A stretch of 64,000 bases of DNA, taken from Calamus simplicifolius (taxonomy: Eukaryota; Streptophyta; Magnoliopsida; Arecales; Arecaceae). Of this stretch, positions 34,903-45,900 are shown one piece after another (the stretch's first letter is position 1; the number at the start of each line of letters is the position of its first letter). Location of the stretch: the NCBI GenBank assembly GCA_900491605.1, contig UESW01004240.1, forward strand, positions 228,349 through 292,348, written 5' to 3'. The notes beneath the pieces were generated by a model. It saw only the letters and a list, made by a program, of their open reading frames with translations. It did no database searches and had not been told where the DNA came from. A program made the translations under genes and the position numbers.

Positions 34903-36454
34903 ATGGCCTCCGATTCGGCTGCTGATAGCCGGTTCCCCGGGAAAAGGGCCTCAACGATTGGGTTTCAATGGGTTACTCTGTCTCCTTCGCCGACTGAAGT
35001 GGCGAGGATGAGGCTTTGTTCCCTGAGGTGATTAAGGTTCCGGAGGTGGAGCTTGAAGCGAAGGTGGCGGCCTGGCAACAGAGGGCCATCCTCATCCGCT
35101 CGTTCCACAGATGGATCCCGGCTGATGCCTTCATAAGGGAGTTTAGGCGAGTTGGAGTTTCAGGTGCTATTGTTCCTATCAGCCTGGCATTCAGATGTCA
35201 TATTTTTTGATTTGATTCCGAGGAAGCTAGCAACCTGGTTCTGTAGCGACCTTGGGTGGTCAACGGCCAGGTGATTGTGACTGAGGCGTGGAGGCCGGAG
35301 TTTACTCCGGCGGAGGACTCCATTCCGACTACTCTGATATGGGTGAGACTGCCGAATCTGCCTCTAGAGTTCTGGAAGGAGGAGTTCCTCAGAGCCATAC
35401 TGGAGCCAGCGGGTGAATTCGTTTGTGTGGATGCAGCTACCTTGGCGAAAAATAGGGGGGGATTTGCGAGGGTCTGTCTTCGGGTTGACCTTCGTCACCC
35501 TCTCCGGCCAGGTACTCGGATTCAAGGGTGTTTCCAACCCTTCTGGCAGAATTTTGTTTATGAAAACCTTGAGGGTGTCTTTATGAGTGTGCCTCTCTGC
35601 ATCTGGAAGGCCCCTATTCGCTTTTGGGTAGTTCTGATGGGGTTGGTTCTGCTTCCAACTCTGTTTATGGGCCGTGGCTTGTCGCAATCCGGAAGCGGAA
35701 GGTTGCCACTGATCCTCAGTTGGTTGAGAAGGGGAAGGCTCCGATGATGGCATCGTCTTCAGCCCCCGGCTCTGGTTCTGCTTCCCAGAAAGTGAAGAAT
35801 GGGCCTAGATCGGGCTTCGGTGCATTGTCTGAAGGATGGGCAGCTCCGGTGAAGGTCGCTCGCCGGAGGTCCTCATCGTCCTCGAAGATGGTGAATAGTC
35901 CTGTCACAATGGCATCGCACTCTAGGATGGAGTTGGACCTGAGAGCTAAAGGGAAGGAACCCATGCCGGTTCAGAAAGGGCGTGCCGTTTCTAAGGCACC
36001 AATTCTGAACTTGAAGACTGTTGAGCAGTTTGGTTCTCTGGTGTCTAATCTGAACCATCCTATTGTGACCAATAACCCCTTTTCCTCTCTTGTTTCGGAT
36101 GTCGGTGTTGAAGGTCAATTGGTCAGTAGGGATGCTTGTCCAGGTCCCCTTAAGCGAGCCAGACCGGAGGTATCTCTGGCTCCTAGGATTATATCCAAAT
36201 CGGATAAGAGGAAGGGAAAAGGGAAGGTACCTTTCTCTAAAAAGGGTGAGGCGATTAGCTTTTCTCCAAGCCAGATGGACCCGGCCCCATGCTGTCAGGA
36301 AGGTGTCCAGGAGGTGGTGAGGGCCCAATCAGATGGGGGGCTGGACTTTCCTTGGATGATGCTGTTGGAGAACCTAAGGGACTGGGCCCAGTTCCTTACC
36401 TCGGCACAGTCTTCCTGTTCAGTCGTGTCTGGTAATGTTTTGGATAGACTGTAG
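34903..36454 (+). pseudogene. L1 LINE ORF1 (DUF4283-type nucleic-acid-binding protein), broken
   Basis: An ATG at 34903 opens a short frame with a stop about 40 codons later. Frames at 35016-35210 and 35256-35747 then carry the DUF4283 fold (IRSFHRWIPADAFIREF, then WVRLPNLPLEFWKEEFL). A degenerate Cys-rich knuckle follows near 35577-35605. The frame 35624-36454 contains the YGPWLVAIRKRK string that commonly follows the knuckle. At least three frame changes. In life this protein coats LINE RNA. Confidence 0.8.
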
Positions 36455-36561
36455 GTTTCTCCATTACTGATGTCTGACGAAGGCTCGCTGTTGAATGGGG
36501 GCCTTGTTGATAGTATTATGATAGAGGATCAAGGAGGGGTCCCATCTTCCTCCAGTTTGTA

Positions 36562-39500
36562 AATGAAGACCTTATTGTGGAATGTTAGCGGAGCTCGAAA
36601 GCCTTCCTTTCGATCCTCCTTCAGTAGATTATTGCAATTACACCACTTTGATATATGTGTTCTCTTGGAGACCAGGCTTTCGGGGATAGTCTTGTCCGTT
36701 TTCGTAGGCAGATTGCCCGAACTTGGTCCTCATACGTAGTGGAGGCTGAAGGTCTGGCGGGATATATTGGCTATATGGCGTGCCTCTGCAGTCAGGATAG
36801 ATGCTTTCCATCAGTGCAACCAGCAGATTGGTCTTATGATCCTGAGGGGTCTTCTGACCCCTGGCTTCTTTCGGCTGTCTATGCCAGTACGGACTATAGG
36901 GAGAGAAGGTTCTTTGGTCTGAACTGCTTTCCCTCCTTGCTCAAGGTCTTCCGTTTATTATTGCGGGGATTTCAATTGTATCACTGAGGCTAATGAAAAA
37001 CGTGGGGGCAGACGGGTTTTGGCTCAGCTGCCATCAATGAATTTAGAACCTTCATTGGTTCTTTCGGGCTATTGGATTTGGGGTATTCGGGATCCCAATT
37101 CACTTGGTGCAACAACCGTCAGGGGTCTGCTCGTGTCTGGGAGAGACTAGATAGAGCTATGGCTACATCCCAGTGGCTTCAAAGGTACCCTACGGTTACT
37201 GTTACTCATCTTCCTAGGATTGCTTCTGACCATTGCCCTATTTTGATTTCATGGAGGCTGATCAGCATATGCGAAAGCAGTTTAGATTTGAGCAATTTTG
37301 AACAGGCCTTTTTGCTGCTCGTTCTATCATTTCTCAGATCTGGCATATTCCAGTCAGGGGCAATGCTGTCTATCGGTTATCTCGTCGACTTAAGATGGCC
37401 AGACACAGACTATCCAGATGGAATAGGATTGAGGTGGGGGATCTGGTCAGACAAGTTGAGCAGGTTGAAGATGATATCAGTATTTTGCAGGCTAAGGAGG
37501 ATCAGGAGGGATTTCTGGTGGACTCGGACCTCTCTTTTCTTAGGGAGTTGCTGGCTCGGCACCACTTCTTTTGCGGCCGCAGGAGGTGTATTGGTGGCAG
37601 AGGTCTAGGGCTCAGTGGATTAGTGATGGGGACTGAAACACCAGATTCTTCCATCAAGCCACTCTGAAGCGGAGAGCAGCTAATCGATTCGGAGGTTAGT
37701 TAATGAAGAGGGGCACATTCGGGAGGACTTCCACTCTATCCGTGATCTTCTCCACTTCTTCCGGCTAGATGGACTGAGTCTACTGGAGATGGGGCCCGGT
37801 TGTTCAGGTTTCGGATTCTAGGAAGGTTTCTTCCCTGGATAATGATATGCTTGTCAGGTTAATCTCTGCGGACGAGATTAGGGCGGCCCTGTGGGAGCTT
37901 GGTCCGAATAAGGCTCCTGGGCCTGATGGGTTCCCCCCTTTTTCTTCCGTCACTACTGGGATATTGTTGGCCAGAGGTCGTTCAAGCTATTCAGATGTTT
38001 TCCGAGCTAGACACATTCCTTCAGAATGGAATCAGACATTCATTACCTTGGTGCCCAAGCGAGTGGATGCTTCTCTTCCGCAGCACTTTTGGCCCATCAG
38101 CCTTTGCACTACCTTGTATAAGGTCTGTGCTCGCCTTTTAGCTCGCCGCCTTAGTCTGGTGATTCCTCGCCTCATTTCGAGGAGCAGGGGGCTTTCATTA
38201 GAGGGAGGTCTATTTCGGATAACGTCCTCATTGCTCAGGAGTTCATGCATGTTCTTCAGAGAGCTCCGGTCAGACGATGTCTTATGGCTGTCAAGCTCGA
38301 TATGGAGCGTGCTTATGATAGACTGAGTTGGGTTTTTTTGTACCGCTCTCTTCTGGAGTTTGGGTTTGATGGATTATTTATAGAGTAGATTATGGCTTGC
38401 ATACAAAAGCCTTCTTTTCTCTAATCATCAATGGGAGCCCGACCAAGTTTTTCCACTCTAGTGTCGGTCTTCGACAGGGTTGCCCCTTATCTCCTTTGCT
38501 GTTCATCCTGGCTGCGTATGATCTTTCTCGTGCTTTACGCCAGGCTCAGCAGGATAGGCGGATTGTCCTAGTTATAGCCGGATCACAGGGCCCTTTTGTC
38601 TCTCATCTTCTCTTTGCTGATTGTATCCTCCTAGGCCAAGCTTCTATTGATAATGCGGCTTCCTTTCATTCTATTATTCAAAGCTACTGTCAGGCTTCAG
38701 TCAGAAGGTCAACTTTCTAAAGTCTTCTATATGCTTTAGCCCAAAGACTTCTAGATCCACTAGGGAAGCCATTATCAATTTGTCTGGCATCACTACCCAG
38801 ACTGACAGGTTTATGTATTTGGGATCCCTATAACGGGGAGACGCCCCGTTGCTCTGATTTCTTTGAGATTGAGAGGCGGGTGCGCCATCACATAGAGGGA
38901 TGGCAGGTCACTGGCCTTTCAATGATGGCTAGGGTTATCATTATCCGATCGTTCTTTCCTCTCTTCCCTGCATCTCCTGTCGAATGCTGCCATTCCGATT
39001 ACTTGCCTGAGGAGGATCGAGAGATGCTTTCGTGATTTCCTATGGGCTTCTATGCAGGACGTCACGGATTCACCTCTTATCTGGGATATGGTCTGTATGC
39101 CTATCTTTGAGGGACGGTCTCGGGATCCAGTCTTTAATTGTTAGAAGAAAGCCCTTATTGCCAGACATGCTTCGAGATTCCTCCTGGAGCCGCATTGTCT
39201 TTGGAGCTCTTTGATGCGAACGAGGTATGGAGATGGTCGTCCGCCACGCACATTACTCCGCCTCGGGGATGCTCCTCTTTTTGGAAGGAGGTCTGTCACT
39301 ATGGTCAGACTATCTTGGACAATATCTCGTGGATGATCGGAGACGGTTCTTCGGTTAACGTTATTCAGGATACCTGGATTTCTGAGCTTCCCCTCTCTCG
39401 GTGGCCCTCTTTATTAGTATTGAGGCCCCTTCAGTTTAAGGGTAAAGGACTTGATCTCCTTAGACCCTCCTGTCTGGCATACCCCCTCAATGACCAGATT

Positions 39501-40623
39501 CTTCGGTGCTGAGCTTGATCGGCAGATTCTCTCGATGCCTCTTATTCTTGGTCGATCATCTGATGTTAGACTCTGGCAGAGATCCTCTCTCTAAGGCTCC
39601 GACTAGGGATCTGATGAGGATGTTCAGACCTCAGTCTCAGCGCTCGGAGGATGCTGCGTGGATTTGGAAGCTTCCTATTATCCCAGAGTTCATTATTTAT
39701 ATGAAAACTTCTGTGGGACTCTCTTCCTACCTATGCTCTCCTATTTGGAGAGGTCTACCTATTCAGTCGATCTGCCCTTTATGCAGCTTGGAGGAGGAAT
39801 CTATAGATTATGCTATTTTCATATGCCCCAAAGCTAGACGGTTCTGGCATATGATGGGTTATTCTTTCAGACAGAATAACTCGGGCTCCCTACGCTCTTC
39901 CTTCCTTCTTGACCTTCGGAGGTGCTCTCAGCGTAAGAAAGGTCTCTGGGCGATCACGCTTATCAGATTTGGCTGTCTAGGAACCAGCTTATTTTCTCTG
40001 ATGACACTATTTCTCTTCATAAGACTGTAAGGAAGATTAAATTATTAGTGGCGGACTGTACTCGTGTTGGTTCTAACGTCTCTGGCCACTGGGGATCTCC
40101 TGCTGCTTCAGTAGCGAACCGACATACGGTTTTTATCTCCTGGGAGCCCCCCTCCAAGGTTTGTCAAAATCAACTTTGACGGGAGTTCCGTGGAAGAGCT
40201 GTTGGTTCTGCTTTCATTATCCGAGGACCTCATGGTGACTTATTGGCAGCGGGAGGTTTTGGTACTCTTGACTCCTCAGTCCCCATGACCTAGCTTTATG
40301 CGGCTTGGGCGGGTATTTCTTATGCTGTTCGGGTTCTTCATGCTCAGAGGCTTTTGATTGAGAGTAACTCTATGTCGGTCATTTCTTGGATGCAGATACA
40401 GAATTGCCCTCCTGGTCATACTAATCCGATTCTTTTGGACATTTGGGCTATTCTGCGGGAGGTTGATTACGCCCAGACCCGTCATATTTATCGTGAAGCT
40501 AACTCGGCGGCGGATTGGGTGGCTGCTTCAGTGGCTCAGCTTGCTGGTCCATGGATTTTGATGCCGGGTGACCCCTGCCTGCTCCTTTGCAGCAAATTTT
40601 GTACTCTGATTTATCTGGGCTAA
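36562..40623 (+). pseudogene. L1 LINE ORF2 (endonuclease, reverse transcriptase, RNase H), broken
   Basis: It begins MKTLLWNVSGARK at 36562, an EEP endonuclease start. The endonuclease end shows the SDHCPILIS motif near 37230. The RT has NKAPGPDGFP (about 37905), RQGCPLSPLLFIL (about 38470) and a catalytic box reading FADC instead of FADD near 38615. A zf-RVT-like CPLCSLEEESIDYAIFICP lies near 39770, and an RVT_3 RNase H tail (HIYREANSAADWVAASVA) at about 40480-40535. Many frameshifts. Confidence 0.85.
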
Positions 40624-40683
40624 TTTGCACTAGACTAGTGTGATCGCCCGTTTATACAAAAAAAAAAAAAAAACCTCATTGTC

Positions 40684-41176
40684 TCCGCTCTTTTCAAACC
40701 TTACCAGCTCATCCCAACTCTCCCTCCTCTATATTGCCACCTATCTTTTCAAACCTCATGGTCTCTTCTTCCTCTACCGCTCTCTTTCGCTCTCCTTTCC
40801 TTCGTTCGAAGAGTTCTGAATCTCTTTTATTTTATCAATTTAATATTATGTAGGATATTGAGATCTACTGCTAGTTTGCTTAGTATGATGGCAGCAACAA
40901 AAAAAGAAAAGAAAAAAGAAAAAAAAGGGAAGAAGAAGAAAACGAGGATGATGCCGGTGTGACTGGTTAAGTTTGCAGATTTAAGTACTGTCCCAACCCA
41001 TACAGAGGTGAATACAGAACGAAGACGAGCATATAGCATACCCATCCTGTTGTGCCATCCCTAAATAAGGACTCACAATAGGTCTAACCTCCTTCCAGGT
41101 GAAGCCTCTCCTGCAAGGCTACATATTAGAAGTACACAACAAGTAGGCAACTCTACCTGTAATCACATTTGGCATT
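40684..41176. other. Spacer, CT-rich then AT-rich
   Basis: The first 150 bp are CT-rich (TCTCTTCTTCC style), reminiscent of a plant 5' UTR, with a possible acceptor TTATGTAG near 40855. No coding exon found. Confidence 0.35.
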
Positions 41177-41431
41177 ATGGAATGCTTCTGGTATGTTAGA
41201 AACTATACGTGCAAATCCCTACTTTCTGCTAATAGAGATCCGACATTGCATCTTTATGATGTTAGAAACTCCGCCGGATCAGTTCATAAATTTGAAGGTC
41301 ACGTAGGGTCACAAATCAGTAGTCATCAAATTTACAGACACTGTTTGGCAGCTGGGAAGATAATCGCTACAACTAGGCAAGGGTCGAGAAAGATATCTTT
41401 ATATGATGTTAGACATTGGAACGATGATTAG
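41177..41431 (+). pseudogene. WD40-like fragment
   Basis: An open frame of about 84 codons with two WD-like pieces: LSANRDPTLHLYDVRN followed by HKFEGHVG, and later TRQGSRKISLYDVRH. This resembles one and a half WD40 blades, but the frame between is not typical. There is no promoter, start context or second exon that I can support, so it is probably a gene fragment or old retrocopy. Confidence 0.35.
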
Positions 41432-41439
41432 CCAGGGGA

Positions 41440-42570
41440 ATAATCCAATATGATGCTAATTTGGTCCTTTTTAAAGCCTTTGAATAACATCCAAGACTTC
41501 AAAAAGTCTTTTGGCAAAAAACCCTACCATGCCATCGACACAATTTCAACGGCTCAATCCTGCTGAAGCTTTATAGCCAGATTTTGTTGTGCATATGAAG
41601 TTCGACACAGGACACATACTGTCAATATGCCAAAACCAGTGCTTGATGATAAATAGATATGGACCTCAGGTATACCCTTTTATATTGATTGATATTCTCA
41701 ACTGTTTTATAAAGTAAAATACCAAGGTTGAATTTTTCGTGTTCCACTTTTACGGTTCTATATTTTAATGAAGAATGGTGGAATTAAACATCCGCTCCAA
41801 GATTGTGTTTGAAAGTGAAAGGTAATAAATTTCATAGGATAAGAGGTTCGGTTTTTTCAAGAACAAAATGCCACGTATTATTACACTATCTCGGTCTGAT
41901 CTACTTACTTATTTTTTTTTAAAAAAAATATCTATAAAACTTTAATATTTTATCTATTTTTAAACATATTTAAATTTTAAAAATTATTTTTTATATAAAT
42001 TAAATTTATTTAATATTTATGCTATTATGATCAAAACAGCATAACTTAGATCAGTCTTAAAATATCTCATCTCGACCTCCCGATGCTTGAACCATTGGCT
42101 AAGATTATAGACAACAATGTCCCTTGATTTGAAAGCATAGCTCAGAGAAGCAGCTCTACGTAACATCAAAAGATCACTGCCTTGAGAGATATAAAGATAA
42201 ATCATCATGATTTCAAGCCAGCTGTTCAATTTGACTAGATATGAACCTGAGGTGGAGTAAATTTCCAGTGCGTCAAGACTCTGATCCACATCTAAGTTCT
42301 TTGTAGATTCAAAATGTTTTCCACCATACCATGATGGTCAAGTGCCCAAATTATATATCATCCTCATTGCTTGTACAAGTTAACATATACAATCAAACAT
42401 GCATGTACATGATCAACCGAACCTTTTTAATGCTATGGTTAATTGAAAACATTGTGAATGTTGCATGAACAAAAAAAGCCACACGAGGAGACAACATATT
42501 TTGAATCCTTTGCTTCTCTTTTTAAATGACCTTGTGACCTATTTGAACAGCCACAGTAATTGATTTTAAC
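41440..42570. other. 3' flank of the TMCO4-like gene, no gene recognised
   Basis: The part next to 42570 is probably 3' UTR. A 90-codon - strand open frame at 42017-42289 has no domain resemblance and I do not call it a gene. AT-rich at about 41910-42015. Confidence 0.4.
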
Positions 42571-42978
42571 TTATCTAGAAATGACAGAAATGCTGGAAGA
42601 AACAGGGTAGTACGTATCAAGTTCAAGTTGCTCAAGAATTTGTTGTACGCCCCACAAATATGAAGAGTGACCATCAATGAAGTCAGTAGCATCAACCTGA
42701 AATTCATGAAGTGAATCCTTTGATCTTACAGAATGCATATTGCATGCAAATTAGCAATAAGAATGAGAATTATACTCACATTTCAATTCCAGGAACATCA
42801 ACAGCTTGAATTCCAGCCAAACCCTGGGTCAGCAAACTGTACAAGAGAAACTCTAAATTTCTGTAGACCATGAAAGAAGATCTCTGGGAAAAAACAAGTA
42901 AACATACCTTGCACGAAAAGCCACTCCAAGTATCCAGTCATTTGTGGAATATACATTTACAAATCTGCCAGCAACCAT
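42571..42978 (-). CDS. TMCO4: TMCO4-like exons 13-15: hydrolase end, one base missing
   Basis: Exon 13 (42978-42908) has MVAGRFVNVYSTNDWILG. Exon 14 (42836-42780) has LLTQGLAGIQAVDVPGIE. Exon 15 (42696-42571) has VDATDFIDGHSSYLWGVQQ and a TAA stop at 42573-42571. Exon 14 ends GAA AT before GTGAGT, while exon 15 starts in phase 0. An extra A in the AAA run would give the usual family join Glu-Asn-Val-Asp. As written, splicing shifts frame and replaces the His-containing tail. Confidence 0.82.
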
Positions 42979-45900
42979 CTGCAACCAAGTGGAAGGACAG
43001 CATCTGAGGTTCTATAGCATCACATATGAATAGGAAGCATATGATCGAGGGAAAAAGAGTAAAGAATGAAATTTTCTTAAACTATTGAGTTCTCCCATAT
43101 TTTTGGGTGCTAAAAGCATGTTTTAATGAAAAAATGGCGACAGGTCTAACTTGTGGATTTAGTCAGGCTAACATTTAACTGGAACAAAAAGATCCCACTT
43201 CCTCATCAAGCTCAACAAGATGATTGAAAATTGACTGCTGGGAAACCTAGTAAATTGTATGCCCTGAAGCATTCACCCAGTAGCTTGCCTATGCAGAAAG
43301 ATCACTGGTTATCTAAGGTCTAGACTTGCATAGTTAATAAGCGATAGCAAAGCCACTGATTCTCAGGCACATCTAATGCCTCATCACCAATGGAAGTCAA
43401 AGAAACACCTCGTTGAAATAAGAGCATATGTGCCCTCATCCTTGTTAATTGCAAAATAAAGCTGAAAAGGGAACATTGTTGGAAATCAATAAATTTTTAA
43501 TGAAGATGGCATTGGATGGTACAATAGCCTAAGTGATCCCAAGTGGCTTTCTTGATTGGAAATTTTCCTCAGGGCATTACAAGTTCGGATTGGAGGAAAA
43601 GGTCTTTACTCTTAGCAATTAAAATACTTCACATTTCTTGTGATTAGTCTTCTACATTCCTTAACATATCTTCCAAGTCTAAAGGTCATGTTGCATTCTT
43701 GGTATGATACCACATTCCCACATAAAAAGTGACACAAGGTAGCATGGTATGAAGCACAACACTGTCGTGCACGTGCAGTTTCATGCAAGCCTACTTTGAG
43801 AATATGAAATTTGGACAGTCTTTTAAGAAATTTTAGATCAGCTATTTTCATAACCAACATGGCAAGTCTAATTTTTGCAATTTGAGTTGGTTCAAGATGA
43901 TATATTTCATATATTGTTATACATTGTTATGAAAAAGTTTTTAACTTGAATATGGGGTCAGAAGAGATCATATAAAAAAGTTGTGCTCTACTTGAATTAA
44001 AATGTACACAAATTTTAATGAAATTGCTGATTTCCTTGTAGGGAAAGAAAATACCATATAGGTGAGATGCCAAGAACCTTTGGTCTGATAGTCAGATGCC
44101 AAGAATTCGTTCAAGTAGTGTTCCATCACTCTTACACCTCTTGTTTGCTACTTCATTTTGAGTGTGTGTGTGTGTGTGTGTGTGTACACTATATTAATTA
44201 ACCGAATCCATAAGTCTATAAATGTTTCTACTGAAATCGCCATTAGTTAATTGAGAAAACTTATTTAACAAAATTTTTTAACGGCACATTAGCATAGATA
44301 TTAGACATATTTATTTCTTTCCAAAACCTATGCCACTGGATTCATAGTTGATAAATCTCAATTCTTGTTTTCTAAACATTTCTCTGAAATCTAAATGTCT
44401 ACATACACATATTTTAGTTAATAAACATACAACAACATAGCAAAAGAAAGACATTATTTTTCAAAAGAGACATGGCATCAACTATGATCAAATTATTATC
44501 ACAAAATCACCTAGGGTGAAAAGAAATGCATTACTAAGAAATATCATGGCAATAGATCTAGTGTGAAAAGAATGAAGCATGTGTCATCAAAATCTTGATC
44601 TACAAGAGAACAATGTACTACTCTCTAAATTCAGGGCTGATTATGTAAACATTGCTCTTCTCAGTACATCTCTTGGAATGATAAACACAAACAAAGGAAT
44701 ACAAAAGTGAAAAGGGGATGCATCTCCTGTCTGCAGAAATTTTTAAACTTAGATTGGAGATCTTTAAATTAGGAAAAGAAAAATGTGTGCATGATCTAAA
44801 ATAATTTTTTCCACCTTTATGATTATTTTAAAGGAAATAGTTCTCATAATTTTGAGATAAGAAGAGGTGTATACGCTAACAGAAAAATATCTCCAGTACT
44901 TGTATGTTCTATCACTAAGACGACAAGCACATCCCATGATGCCCATACCTTCCTGGCAGTCTCCCATTGCTCTCCTTTGAGTGAAATTGGTGCTCCGAGG
45001 AGAATGACCCTTTCTACAAGTCCCTCTGCCCAATTACATCAGTTCAGTTGACAGAATTAAGCAGCTTAACTGTTTGGACAGATGATATTAGGATATAGCA
45101 TGGTCTAAAAGTACCATTATCTCCTGACTCAGCCAATTGCCTCAAACACTTAAATATAACCCGTGCTCCTAGTGAAAACCCAATAAGGGTTACAGGCCTG
45201 GGCAATTCAAGAATGACAGAAGTCACTGAGTTAATTTAACTCTGAATTTGTGAAGTTAAATAATATGTTTAAAAAAACAAACCTGTTTCCTTGCAAACCC
45301 TTCAGCAAAACTTCAGCAAGGAGCTTTCCTGCTTTATCTGATCTGAGGCAAGCCAAACAAAGTTAATTGTCAGGTTGATCTGATTTTTTATTTAGGGGGT
45401 TGTTGGATGCCTGGTTATGCCACAAATGAGTAGATTGCCTATAGTGTTTTATAATACACTGAAGCATCCCAAGTGGTGGGGTGGTATGGTAGAGAAGCAA
45501 AAACAGCCTGGAAGAACTGCAGATTGAAGAGTGAAATGTAAATCATGTTTCCTATATAAAAGGGATGCCATAAATCACCTTTTAATTTTGACTGGTGTAT
45601 CCACAATATGTTGGATAGTTCAACTCCAACCAAATGACTAATATTGCTCCCCAGCCGGCAAATTTTGTGTAATATAATATCTCAAGGCAAGTTATCCTTG
45701 TAAACAATGACCAAGCATCCAAACACCACCTGAAAATTGTTGATGAATTTTGCAATTGTACCTGTCAATAGCCATTGACCATTTGCTATCGATGAGATCT
45801 GTAGCAGCAAGCAGGGTAGCTGGCCATGCTAATGCAGAAAAAAGCGTGCTTAACACAGTCTTCATGGCACCTTGCTTCATCACCTCCATCGCAACTCCTA

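Larger units (their letters stand above)
34885..40673 (+). mobile_element. L1-type LINE, full-length-like but decayed
   Basis: It ends in a 16-base A tail (40658-40673). It is bounded by CCTCATTGTC at 34875-34884 and 40674-40683, a 10-bp target-site duplication. Two ORF regions follow in the usual order: a DUF4283-type ORF1 and an ORF2 with endonuclease, reverse transcriptase, zf-RVT and RNase H pieces. Many frameshifts and stops make it inactive. The GC content is clearly above the flanks. Confidence 0.92.

Noticed and set aside
42017..42289. 90-codon - strand open frame next to the TMCO4-like 3' end
   Set aside because: No family resemblance, no splice or start context; may be 3' UTR.
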